Origin: Parafrankia sp. EUN1f
GTDB lineage: Bacteria; Actinomycetota; Actinomycetes; Frankiales; Frankiaceae
DNA: 64,000 bases
Assembly (NCBI RefSeq): GCF_000177675.1
Contig: NZ_ADGX01000012.1
Span: forward strand, 1-64,000
Direction of reading: 5' to 3'
The position numbers and the translations under genes are program-made. Each line of letters opens with the position of its first letter. Within the stretch, counting starts at the first letter, position 1. Positions 45,097-53,192 of the stretch are shown in pieces. The notes beneath the pieces are model-generated. The model searched no databases and was not told the DNA's origin. It saw nothing but the letters and a program-made list of their open reading frames with translations.

Positions 45097-46629
45097 GTGA
45101 AGATCGACGCGCTGCTCGCCGCCGGTGGTGCGGCGGGCCGGGCGATAGCGGCCAAGAGCGACTGGGAGTCCACAGCTCTCGGCCCGCCCGGTGGATGGGG
45201 AACAAGCCTGTGCACAGCACTGTTTATGTGCTTGGAGTCCCGCTTCCCGATGATAGTCATGTGGGGCTCGGAGCTCGCCTATATTTACAACGATGCATGT
45301 ATACCGGATCTCGGCGACAAGCACCCGGACGCGATGGGAAGGCCTTTCAAGTCGCTCTGGCCTGAGGCCTGGGACGAGGTGGGCCCCTTGTCCGCGCAGG
45401 TGATGTCAGGGGGCGGGTCCACCTGGTCGGTGAACAAGCGCCTGCTGATCAAGCGGCGTGGCTACCTTGCGGAAACGTACTTCACTTTCTCGTTCAGCCC
45501 CATACGGAACATATCTGACTACGGGCGGATCGCGGGACTCCTGTCGACCTACCAGGAGACGACCCAGGAGGTGATTCGAGCCAGACGTCTCGCCTGTCAG
45601 CGGGAGCTGACCGCGTCCCTTGCCGGGCTTCGTACGCAGCGGTCGGTGGGCACCCATGCCACCGCCGTGTTGGAGAAATATCCGGCAGACATTCCATTTT
45701 CTGTCGTCTTTCTCTGGGAGAGATATCCGTTGCTGTCGGCGCCGCAGTCAGTCACCACAGGTGGGCTGGGCGGGCGACAGGCGAGGCGCAGTTTCCTCGC
45801 CGAGCTTCACCGCTGCGGTGTCCTGCCTGACATCGTCGATGCGGTGTCGACGGGGCGAGGGCGCGTGATCCAGCAGCTTCCGGGGTGGGATTCTATCCGT
45901 CTGGCCGGCGGTTCGCCCGCGCCGACGACCGCGGTCGCGGTGGCGTTGCGGAACCGTGAGAGCTCGGCGCCCATCGGCCTGTTCATCGCAGGGGTCAGCG
46001 ACCTGATCGCGCTGGATGAGGACTACCGGGATTTCGTCGAGGCGATCGCGGGGCAGATCTCGTTTGGTCTGATGCTGGCCCGCACCCGTGAGGCGGAGCG
46101 CGACCGTGCAGCCTCCGCGCGGCACAGCTCCCTGCACGATGCTCTGACCGGTCTGCCGAACCGAACCTCCTTTCTGAAGAATGTTGGCCGGGCGCTTCTT
46201 CAATCGCAGCGAGGAGGCGGCGCGGTGGCTGTGCTGTTCATCGATCTCGATGGCTTCAAGGCGGTGAACGACACGCTGGGCCATCGTGCGGGCGACGATC
46301 TGCTCTGTGAGGTCGCGAGCCGGCTGCGGCGAACTACCCGGCCCGGTGACGTCGTGGCGCGGTTCGCGGGTGACGAGTTCGCGGTGCTCTGCGTGGACGT
46401 CGCGTCGATTGGATCGGTCGAGCAGATCGCCGGTCGTGCGGCCGAGGCGCTCGCGCTTGCCAGATCTGGCGGCGCATCCGCGGTGACCGCCAGTGTCGGC
46501 GTCGCGTTGTCCGGCCCAGAGCTCCTCGACCCGGAAGACCTTCTCCACGCGGCTGACATCGCGATGTATGCCGCCAAGCGGCAGGGAGGAGGACGCTTTC
46601 TCCTGTACGACGACAGTATGAGTAGCTGA
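45097..46629 (+). CDS. PAS-GAF-GGDEF diguanylate cyclase (AGDEF variant)
   Basis: 510 residues, GTG start after GGGGGGCGT. The N-terminal part (about 20-160) has the PAS-like pattern WGSELAYIYNDACIPDLG...HPDAMGRP seen in sensor kinases, followed by a GAF-like region (180-335) and a GGDEF domain. That domain has DALTGLPNR, DLDGFKAVND, active-site RFAGDEF with Ala for the first Gly, and an RxxD inhibitory site (RPGD) five residues before it. AGDEF enzymes can be active. It is soluble, with no membrane helices. It is embedded among IS30, IS3, IS66 and ISL3 remnants and interrupts the catabolic island, so it may have arrived with mobile DNA. Confidence 0.8.
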   Translation: MKIDALLAAGGAAGRAIAAKSDWESTALGPPGGWGTSLCTALFMCLESRFPMIVMWGSELAYIYNDACIPDLGDKHPDAMGRPFKSLWPEAWDEVGPLSAQVMSGGGSTWSVNKRLLIKRRGYLAETYFTFSFSPIRNISDYGRIAGLLSTYQETTQEVIRARRLACQRELTASLAGLRTQRSVGTHATAVLEKYPADIPFSVVFLWERYPLLSAPQSVTTGGLGGRQARRSFLAELHRCGVLPDIVDAVSTGRGRVIQQLPGWDSIRLAGGSPAPTTAVAVALRNRESSAPIGLFIAGVSDLIALDEDYRDFVEAIAGQISFGLMLARTREAERDRAASARHSSLHDALTGLPNRTSFLKNVGRALLQSQRGGGAVAVLFIDLDGFKAVNDTLGHRAGDDLLCEVASRLRRTTRPGDVVARFAGDEFAVLCVDVASIGSVEQIAGRAAEALALARSGGASAVTASVGVALSGPELLDPEDLLHAADIAMYAAKRQGGGRFLLYDDSMSS

Positions 46630-46669
46630 CGAGTGGTCGGAGAGCATGAATCTCCGGGCGGATTCGACG

Positions 46670-46687
46670 CATCAGGTCCACCTGATG
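46670..46687 (+). terminator. Hairpin after the GGDEF gene
   Basis: CATCAGGT-CC-ACCTGATG, perfect 8-bp arms, 41 bp after the stop. It is enclosed by an outer pairing of CGGAGAG (46638-46644) with CTCTCCG. No T run. Confidence 0.4.
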
Positions 46688-46733
46688 TGCTCCGATCTCT
46701 CCGAACGGCCTTCCAAATAACTGTTCCGGGGTG

Positions 46734-46817
46734 ATCAGGAGGCTTTCTGGCGTTCCTGGTAGTCGTCGTGGGCCTGTTGCGGGGTCCGGTAACCGTAACT
46801 GGTCAGGTACCGCTTTA
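46734..46817 (-). mobile_element. IS3/IS481-type transposase C-terminal tail
   Basis: Minus strand: LKRYLTSYGYRTPQQAHDDY then QERQKAS and a stop. It is the end of an integrase-core transposase ('..S.GYRTP.EA...Y'). Confidence 0.55.
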
Positions 46818-46825
46818 ATCTTGGG

Positions 46826-46946
46826 TTAGGTGGTGGACAGGTAGCTTCGGATCGCGCAGAACTGGTGGGCGCTGGTGAGGGTGCGAGGACAGCCGGAGAT
46901 TTTCTGCCGCAGTTTGATTATGCGAATGTGGCTCTTCGCAGTTGGC
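46826..46946 (-). mobile_element. IS66-family transposase C-terminal fragment
   Basis: Minus strand: RIIKLRQKISGCPRTLTSAH then QFCAIRSYLSTT and a stop. It matches the IS66 motif 'R..K..QKISGC.RT..GA..F..IRSYL.TA'. Confidence 0.65.
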
Positions 46947-46966
46947 CGGATTCTATGTTCGGTTGA

Positions 46967-47480
46967 TTACGCCGCCTGCGGGTGGGTGGTTGCAGAGGGT
47001 TGCCAATTGGGGCGGGTGGAACGGGATGCGGTGTAGCGGGCGTGGCGTTGCTGGTTGGCGACGTTGCGTAGGCCGAAGGCGACCCGGTAGACGAGCTTCG
47101 CCTGGCGGTTCACACCCCCCGCCGCGGCGTTGGACAGGCCGTGGAGGATCGCGCCTGTGATCTCGACCCGCCAGCCGGAGATCGTTTCGGCGAGGGTGAC
47201 GAGTTCGGGGACGGTCGCACCGACGGTCGCGCAGAACTCGAAGAACCTGGTCAGGGCCCTGTCGATGTCGGTGCGGCAGGTCGCCAGGCCTGTGCGGGTC
47301 GGGTCGCCAGGCCTGTGCGGGTCGGGGAGAGCGCGAGCAGGTCGAGGAGCAGGGTTCTTCGCGCGCCAGGCGGTACCGATCTCGAAGCAGGCTGAGCTGC
47401 CCGGGGATCGGTCTCTCTCGCGCGCGAGGCGTCGGACACGCTCACGGACGCGCTGCGCCGCGTCTCCGTCGGTTCTGCAG
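46967..47480 (-). mobile_element. ISL3-family transposase C-terminal remnant with frameshift
   Basis: Minus strand: TDIDRALTRFFEFCATVG, AETISGWRVEITGAILHGLS, NAAAGGVNRQAKLVYRVAF and GLRNVANQQRHARY. This is the DDE Glu region and C-terminus of ISL3 transposases (E replaced by G in 'SNA..EG.NR', so it is inactive). Further upstream AWRAKN and LLLDLLAL continue in other frames, separated by a perfect 23-bp tandem duplication at 47279-47324. Confidence 0.7.
47279..47324 (+). repeat. Perfect 23-bp tandem duplication inside the ISL3 remnant
   Basis: The unit GGTCGCCAGGCCTGTGCGGG plus TCG occurs twice head to tail (47279-47301 and 47302-47324). It adds 23 bp, which shifts the transposase frame. Confidence 0.85.
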
Positions 47481-47496
47481 GGAATGGTGCGTAGGT

Positions 47497-48135
47497 TCAT
47501 TGTGGTCGCTTGCGTCCCGCACGGACATCCGCGAGCCGCAACGCGAGGCCCGTGTATCGCTCGGCGATGTCGTCCGGCGTCCAGGCGCCGGCTGGTCTGA
47601 ACCACTCGACGATGCCGTTCACCATGCCGAGAATGGCCAAGGCCATGGTGTGCGGCTCTTCCAGGGCGAACCTTCCAGCCCGGTTGCCTCGTTCCAAGAT
47701 CCCCAGGAGTGTGCTGAACACCTCGTCGCGCTTCTTGAAGTAGTCCTTGCGGCGATCAGGCCCGAGGAACCTCGATTCGGCGTGGACTCTGGCGAAGTTC
47801 TGGCGCCTGATGTTGTGCAGGCACAAGGCGCTGACAAAGTTCTCCAGTTGGGTGAGCGGGTCGTCACCCGCTGCTTCTTGGCCACCCTCGATGTGAGCGA
47901 GGAGGTCGTCCATGCCGATGTCCAGCAGAGCGAGGAGCATACCCTCCTTGCTGCCGTAGTGGTAGTAGAGCGCCGGCATCGTGAGTCCGACTCGACCGGC
48001 TATGTCGCGCACCGTCGTCCCGTGGTAGCCGTGCTCGTAGAACGCCGCGAGTGCGGCCGACAGGATCGGGTGCAGTTCGAGGTCCTCGTAGGACTGCCAG
48101 TCGAAGGGTGCTCGCTGCTCTGGCTGAGTTGTCAT
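47497..48135 (-). CDS. TetR-family regulator, probable master repressor of the catabolic island
   Basis: 212 residues from ATG 48135. The HTH is at about 25-70 (ILSAALAAFYEHGYHGTTVRDIAGRVGLTMPALYYHYGSKEGML) and the helical C-terminal domain resembles TetR regulators of fatty-acid/steroid degradation (KstR2-like; by eye). It is divergent from the acyl-CoA dehydrogenase operon. The 242-bp gap carries two copies of the island operator, one next to each start, as expected for autoregulation plus control of the operon. The effector is probably an acyl-CoA intermediate. Confidence 0.8.
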   Translation of the reverse strand: MTTQPEQRAPFDWQSYEDLELHPILSAALAAFYEHGYHGTTVRDIAGRVGLTMPALYYHYGSKEGMLLALLDIGMDDLLAHIEGGQEAAGDDPLTQLENFVSALCLHNIRRQNFARVHAESRFLGPDRRKDYFKKRDEVFSTLLGILERGNRAGRFALEEPHTMALAILGMVNGIVEWFRPAGAWTPDDIAERYTGLALRLADVRAGRKRPQ

Positions 48136-48188
48136 CCGGTGCCATGTCCTCGTCGGGTCACGATGCTTGGTGTCCGCGAGAGCCTGTG

Positions 48189-48202
48189 CTAGCGAACGTT
48201 AG
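48189..48202. promoter_or_regulatory. Island operator site 3 (at the TetR gene)
   Basis: CTAGCG-AA-CGTTAG, one pyrimidine change from the perfect palindrome, 54 bp upstream of the TetR start. Confidence 0.7.
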
Positions 48203-48272
48203 GCCTAGGCTAACCTTATCGGCCGCCGATCACTCTGCGCGTGGTTGACGGGGCTGCGGGACGAATGGCAGC

Positions 48273-48286
48273 ATAGCGAGCGCTAG
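48273..48286. promoter_or_regulatory. Island operator site 4 (acyl-CoA dehydrogenase operon)
   Basis: ATAGCG-AG-CGCTAG, 92 bp upstream of the acyl-CoA dehydrogenase start. Confidence 0.7.
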
Positions 48287-48377
48287 AAATACTGCAGCGG
48301 TGCGTCGGCGTTCCACGTGGACCGACAGGGGTTGCTGTGCGGGCCGTCCATCATCGACGAGCAAGGGCTGGTGTGTC

Positions 48378-49676
48378 ATGAGTTGGGACTTCGACACCGA
48401 TCCCGAGTTTCAGCACAAGCTCGACTGGGCCGACGAGTTCGTCCGTAGTGAGGTGGAGCCCCTGGACTTCGTGCTGGGTGATCCGTATGACAAGGGTGAT
48501 GAGCGGGCCATGCGGATCGTCCGCCCGCTCCAGCAGCGGGTCAAGGACGCGAAGCTATGGGCCTGCCACCTCGAGCCCGAGCTCGGTGGGGAGGGCTACG
48601 GCCAGGTCAAGCTAGCGCTGCTGAACGAGATCCTCGGTCGCTCGCGATGGGCTCCCTCGATCTTCGGCTGTCAGGCGCCTGACTCGGGCAATGCTGAGAT
48701 CCTGGCTCGCTACGGCACGCCTGAGCAGAAGGACCGTTACCTGACCAAGCTCCTTGCTGGCGAAATCGGGTCCTGCTACTCGATGACCGAGCCGCATGCC
48801 GGCTCCGACCCCAGTCTCTTCACCACGACCGCGGTCCGCGACGGTGACGAGTGGGTCATCTCAGGGGAGAAGTGGTTCTCCTCGTTCGCCCGCTACGCCA
48901 GCTTCTACATCGTCATGGCGGTCACCGACACCGCACTCGGGACCCGCGGTGGCATGTCCATGTTCATCGTGCCTGCGGACACTCCGGGGCTGCGCATCAT
49001 TCGTAACGTCGGTTTGGGCACCGAGAGCGAGGAGACAGCGAGCCACGCCTACGTCTCCTATGACCAGGTCCGAGTCCCGTCGGATCACGTCCTCGGCAAG
49101 GAGGGTGCTGCTTTCGAGATCGCGCAGGCGCGGCTGGGCGGGGGGCGCATCCATCACGCCATGCGCACGATCGCCCAGGTCCGCCGAGCCCTGGACATGA
49201 TGCTCGAGCGGGCGGTCTCGCGTCACGTTCGAGCAGGGACTCTCGGAAGCCAGCAGCTCACCCAGCAGATGATCGCTGAGAGCTGGATCCAGCTCGAGCA
49301 GTTCCGCCTGTTCGTCCTGCGCACCGCCTGGTTGATCGACAAGCACCAGGACTACCAGCGCGTCCGGAAGGACATCGCCGCAGTCAAGGCGGCGATGCCG
49401 GGGGTCTACTACGACGTCGTACGTCGGTCCATGCACCTGCACGGCGCGCTCGGTCTCTCCAACGAGATGCCCTTCTCCTCCATGCTCATCAGTGCGGAGT
49501 CGATGTCCCTGGCGGACGGGCCGACGGAGATCCACCAGATGACCGTAGCCAAGCAGCTCCTGCGAGATGTCAAGCCGGCCGACGGTCTCTTCCCGACTGA
49601 GCACATTCCGACCCGTCGTGCGGCTGCCCGGCGGATCCTCGCCGAGCGCCTCGAGCGCGAGGCGGCCGCGCTGTGA
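48378..49676 (+). CDS. Acyl-CoA dehydrogenase (ACAD10/11-like context)
   Basis: 432 residues from ATG 48378, the start of family similarity (MSWDFDTDPEFQHKLDWADE). It has the FAD/substrate motif CYSMTEPHAGSDPS, the beta-domain GDEWVISGEKWFSS, and the C-terminal helical domain with LHGALGLSNEMP and DGPTEIHQMTVAKQLL. FAD-dependent oxidation of acyl-CoA, probably with electron-transfer flavoprotein. The next genes are an SDR and an APH-type kinase, each overlapping by four bases. This trio is the arrangement of enzymes that phosphorylate and rearrange 4-hydroxyacyl-CoA (ACAD10/11, LvaC), so that role is inferred. Confidence 0.85.
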   Translation: MSWDFDTDPEFQHKLDWADEFVRSEVEPLDFVLGDPYDKGDERAMRIVRPLQQRVKDAKLWACHLEPELGGEGYGQVKLALLNEILGRSRWAPSIFGCQAPDSGNAEILARYGTPEQKDRYLTKLLAGEIGSCYSMTEPHAGSDPSLFTTTAVRDGDEWVISGEKWFSSFARYASFYIVMAVTDTALGTRGGMSMFIVPADTPGLRIIRNVGLGTESEETASHAYVSYDQVRVPSDHVLGKEGAAFEIAQARLGGGRIHHAMRTIAQVRRALDMMLERAVSRHVRAGTLGSQQLTQQMIAESWIQLEQFRLFVLRTAWLIDKHQDYQRVRKDIAAVKAAMPGVYYDVVRRSMHLHGALGLSNEMPFSSMLISAESMSLADGPTEIHQMTVAKQLLRDVKPADGLFPTEHIPTRRAAARRILAERLEREAAAL

Positions 49677-50440
49677 CCGGATCGTTCCAGGGCTTCGGTC
49701 TCGACGGCAAGGTCGCGCTGGTGACGGGGGGTAGCCGCGGTCTGGGACGGGAGATGATCGTCGCCTTCGCCGAGGCGGGCGCCGACGTGGTCGTCACGTC
49801 CCGCAAGCTGGAGGCATGCGAGAAGGTCGCCGCTGAGGTCCGTGAGCGCACCGGGCGTCGCGCCATCGCCGTGGCGTCGCACGTCGCTGACTGGGCGGCG
49901 CAGGGCGGGCTCGTGGATCGGGTGTACGACGAGTTCGGACGCCTGGATGTGCTGGTCAACAATGCGGGGTTGTCGCCGCTCTACCCCAGTCTCGACACAG
50001 TCTCGGAGGAACTGTTCGACAAGGTCATCGGGGTGAACCTCAAGGGCCCGTTCCGGCTGACCGCACTAGCCGGGGCACGCATGGTGGCCGATGGCGGCGG
50101 ATCGATCATCAACATCAGCAGCATCGCGGCATGGAGGCCGGGCACAACTGAGCTGCCCTACGCCGCTGCCAAGGCTGGACTCCACGCCTTGACCCAGGGA
50201 TTCGCGCAGGCGCTCGGCCCTACCGTCCGTGTCAACGCCATCATGCCTGGCGCCTTCCTGACCGACGTCAGCACGCACTGGGATATGGAGGCTACCGAGA
50301 AGAAGTTGGCTCGCTACCCACTGCAACGAGCCGGACGACCACACGAGATCGTCGGCGCGGCGCTGTTCCTCGCCAGCGAGGCGTCCAGCTTCACCACGGG
50401 CGCCATCCTGGCGGTCGATGGCGGACGGACGGCGCAGTGA
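49673..50440 (+). CDS. SDR oxidoreductase
   Basis: 255 residues, GTG start overlapping the previous stop (GTGA). Classical SDR: TGGSRGLG, NNAG (VLVNNAGLSP), catalytic Ser in INISSIAAW and Tyr/Lys in YAAAK, with the usual C-terminal substrate loop and DGG near the end. It probably interconverts a hydroxy- and keto-acyl-CoA or an alcohol in the operon's pathway. In the levulinate operon an SDR (LvaD) reduces 4-ketoacyl-CoA to 4-hydroxyacyl-CoA, which would fit here. Confidence 0.85.
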   Translation: MTGSFQGFGLDGKVALVTGGSRGLGREMIVAFAEAGADVVVTSRKLEACEKVAAEVRERTGRRAIAVASHVADWAAQGGLVDRVYDEFGRLDVLVNNAGLSPLYPSLDTVSEELFDKVIGVNLKGPFRLTALAGARMVADGGGSIINISSIAAWRPGTTELPYAAAKAGLHALTQGFAQALGPTVRVNAIMPGAFLTDVSTHWDMEATEKKLARYPLQRAGRPHEIVGAALFLASEASSFTTGAILAVDGGRTAQ

Positions 50441-51531
50441 TCTACAGCCCTCCGCGCGTCGTCGTCGCGAAGCTCACGAGCTGGCTGAACCTTCAGGGCG
50501 TCGGTTCCGGCCCAGTGAGCGGACTGACGGTGCTGGCTGGCGGCACCCAGAACCTGTTGGTGCGCTTCAGCCGGGACGGCCATGACTACGTGCTGCGGAT
50601 GCCGCCCGGGCACCCGCGCCCCAACAGCGACGCCACCATGGTGCGAGAGGCCTCGATCCTCGCCGGGCTCACCGGCTCGGTGGTCCCGCACCCTCGGCTC
50701 GTCGCCCTCTGCGAGGACTTGGACGTCTTCGGCTGCTGCTTCTTCGTCATGGAGGCGGTGGACGGTTACAACGCCATGTCGGAGGTGCCCCAACGGTTCC
50801 GGGAAGACCCTGAGCTCCAGCTGCGGATGGGCCTGTCGTTCGTAGACGCGCTGGCAGCGTTGGGACGGGTGGACCCGGTGGCAGCCGGCATCGCGCATCT
50901 TGGGAGAGCCGAGGGATGGCTCGAGCGTCAGGTCGCGCGGTGGCGACGTCAGCTCGACTCCTACGGCGAGTTCGATGCCTGGCCCGGTCCTGACCAACTC
51001 GGCGACGTCACCGCTCTGGGTCGCTGGCTCGAGGAGCGGGTGCCCCGTCGCTGGCGGCCGGGAGTGATCCACGGTGACTTTCACCTGGGTAACGTGCTGT
51101 TCAGCCGGTCCGCGCCCGAGGTGGCCGCCGTTCTGGACTGGGAGCTCGCCACCATCGGAGACCCGCTGCTGGACCTCGGTCACCTGCTGGCCACGTGGCC
51201 CGGCCCGGGCGGTCCCGGGCGTATCCCGCCGGCCGCACCGCTGCCCGGGCTACCGGGCCCCGCGGCCATCCTGGAGCGCTACGCGACCGGCACGGACCGG
51301 GACCTCTCGGAGATCAGCTGGTACCAGGCCCTCGCCTGTTACCGACTCGCCATCCTGCTGGAGGGCAGCCACGCGCGGGCCGCGGCCGGTCGTGCGCCGG
51401 CCGACATCGGAGCCAAGCTGCACACTGCCGCAGTGACGTTGGTCGAACAGGGACTAAGGCTGGCAACAGGAGAGACGGCAGCGCCGCTCCCGAGCAGTGA
51501 TGACGCGCGAGGCACCCTGCGGACTCTGTGA
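50437..51531 (+). CDS. Aminoglycoside-phosphotransferase-fold kinase (ACAD10/LvaA-like)
   Basis: 364 residues, GTG start overlapping the SDR stop. The kinase fold has VLRMPPGHPRPNSDATMVREASILAGL at the N-lobe (positively charged beta-3/helix C region), catalytic loop VIHGDFHLGNVLF and metal-binding VLDWELATIGDPLLDLG. In this neighbourhood (acyl-CoA dehydrogenase, CoA ligase) the family phosphorylates the hydroxyl of 4-hydroxyacyl-CoA, as in human ACAD10/11 and Pseudomonas LvaA. Antibiotic resistance is unlikely. Operon overlaps argue that it works with the upstream dehydrogenase. Confidence 0.85.
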   Translation: MIYSPPRVVVAKLTSWLNLQGVGSGPVSGLTVLAGGTQNLLVRFSRDGHDYVLRMPPGHPRPNSDATMVREASILAGLTGSVVPHPRLVALCEDLDVFGCCFFVMEAVDGYNAMSEVPQRFREDPELQLRMGLSFVDALAALGRVDPVAAGIAHLGRAEGWLERQVARWRRQLDSYGEFDAWPGPDQLGDVTALGRWLEERVPRRWRPGVIHGDFHLGNVLFSRSAPEVAAVLDWELATIGDPLLDLGHLLATWPGPGGPGRIPPAAPLPGLPGPAAILERYATGTDRDLSEISWYQALACYRLAILLEGSHARAAAGRAPADIGAKLHTAAVTLVEQGLRLATGETAAPLPSSDDARGTLRTL

Positions 51532-51604
51532 ACGGATCCAGCGACCGCCGCTGACCGCAGAGCTCCCGGGCGGACAACTGCGCGGGACGAGGAGGATGAG
51601 ACAG

Positions 51605-53167
51605 ATGTATCCGGGCAAGTACGCCGTTGAGCGCGCTGACCAACCGTGCTTCATCATGGCATCGACGGGCGAGGCTGTGACGTACGCCGAGTACGAGGCG
51701 CGGACCAACCGACTCGCTCACGTTCTGCGCAACGCCGGGCTCGGGTTCCGCGACCACTACACGGTCTTCATGGAGAACAACGCGAGGTACCTCGAGTCCT
51801 GTGGCGCCGGGGAGCGGACGGGTTTATACGTCACGGCCGCGAACTCCCACCTGACTGCGGACGAGCTCGCCTACATCCTCGAGAACAGCGAGTCCAAGGC
51901 CCTCATCGCCTCGGCGTCGACGTTGCCCGCGGCAGCAGCTGCCGCGGCACAGGTGCCGGCAGTCGAGCTGCTCCTCGTCGTCGACGAGGAAGGTTCGCTG
52001 TCGCCGTCCGACCGACACGGCTTCCTCGACTTCCTCGAGACCACCGCGACGCAGCCGGGCACCCCGGTCTCCGACGAGCGGCGCGGCCGCGTGATGCTCT
52101 ACTCCTCAGGCACCACGGGTCGTCCCAAGGGCATTCTCTACGACCTGCCGGAGGTCCCTCCGGAGACCATGCTCTCGCCACAGGAGTTCCTCGCGTCGCT
52201 GTGGGGGTTCCGGGAGGGAGTCACCTACCTCTCGCCTGCTCCGCTCTACCATTCCGCGCCCCAGGGCTCGGTCGGCCTGACCATCCGGACGGGCGGCACG
52301 GCGATCATCATGGAGCGGTTCGACGCCACGGAGTACCTCCGGCTCGTCGAGCGTTACCGCGTGACGCACTCGCAGCTGGTGCCGACGATGTTCGTCCGGA
52401 TGCTGAAGCTGCCCGACGAGGTCCGGCTGTCCTTCGACGTCTCGTCACTGGAGGTTGCCGTGCACTCGGCGGCACCATGCCCGGTGCCCATCAAAGAACA
52501 GATGATCGAATGGTGGGGCCCGATCCTCGTGGAGTACTACGGCGCCACCGAGGCGATGGGCTTCGCGGCGTGCAACTCAGAGGAGTGGCTCGCGCACCGA
52601 GGTACCGTGGGGCGCGTCGTCTCCGGTGACCTGAGGGTCTGTGACGACCTGCTGAACGAGGTGCCTGCCGGAATGCCGGGAACGTTGTGGTTCGTGACCG
52701 ACAGGCCCGTGCGGTACTTCAACGACCACGAGCGGAGCCAGGAGGCCCTCTCGCCCGACGGACGGATGTGCACCGTCGGAGACGTGGGCTACCTCGACGA
52801 GGACGGCTTCCTCTACCTCACCGACCGCGCGACCTTCATGATCATATCGGGTGGGGTGAACACCTATCCGCAGGAGACGGAGAACCTGCTCATCACCCAC
52901 CCCAAGGTCGCAGACGCCGCCGTGTTCGGCATCCCGCACCCGGACCTGGGCGAGGAGGTCAAGGCGGCTGTGGAGCTGATGCCCGGGAGCACTCCCGGTC
53001 CCGAGCTCGAGGCGGAGCTGATCCAGTTCTGTCAGGAGCACCTGGCGAGGCACAAGTGTCCCCGGTCCATCGACTTCGAGGACAAGCTCCCGCGCCTCGC
53101 GACCGGGAAGCTGTACAAGCGTCAGCTGCGCGACAAGTACTGGGCCGACGCCGCCGGCCGGATCTGA
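51605..53167 (+). CDS. AMP-forming acyl-CoA ligase
   Basis: 520 residues from ATG 51605; GGAGG at 51591-51595 is at ideal spacing, while the longer frame from 51497 overlaps the kinase gene. Motifs: LYSSGTTGRPKGIL, YYGATEAMG, GDVGYLDEDGFLYLTDR and LPRLATGKLYKR with the catalytic Lys. It resembles long/medium-chain or bile-acid-type CoA ligases that begin YPGKYA. It should activate the pathway acid to its CoA ester. It is fourth in the operator-4 operon. Confidence 0.85.
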   Translation: MYPGKYAVERADQPCFIMASTGEAVTYAEYEARTNRLAHVLRNAGLGFRDHYTVFMENNARYLESCGAGERTGLYVTAANSHLTADELAYILENSESKALIASASTLPAAAAAAAQVPAVELLLVVDEEGSLSPSDRHGFLDFLETTATQPGTPVSDERRGRVMLYSSGTTGRPKGILYDLPEVPPETMLSPQEFLASLWGFREGVTYLSPAPLYHSAPQGSVGLTIRTGGTAIIMERFDATEYLRLVERYRVTHSQLVPTMFVRMLKLPDEVRLSFDVSSLEVAVHSAAPCPVPIKEQMIEWWGPILVEYYGATEAMGFAACNSEEWLAHRGTVGRVVSGDLRVCDDLLNEVPAGMPGTLWFVTDRPVRYFNDHERSQEALSPDGRMCTVGDVGYLDEDGFLYLTDRATFMIISGGVNTYPQETENLLITHPKVADAAVFGIPHPDLGEEVKAAVELMPGSTPGPELEAELIQFCQEHLARHKCPRSIDFEDKLPRLATGKLYKRQLRDKYWADAAGRI

Positions 53168-53192
53168 CCGACCGCACATCCGAGGAGCGCCC

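Noticed and set aside
48610-48625. CTAGCGCT inside the acyl-CoA dehydrogenase gene
   Set aside because: Only one half-site, within coding sequence.
50437-51531. Antibiotic-resistance phosphotransferase
   Set aside because: The fold matches, but the operon with acyl-CoA dehydrogenase, SDR and CoA ligase points to a metabolic kinase.
51497-51604. Longer N-terminus of the CoA ligase from 51497
   Set aside because: It overlaps the kinase gene and lacks family similarity; ATG 51605 has an ideal ribosome site.
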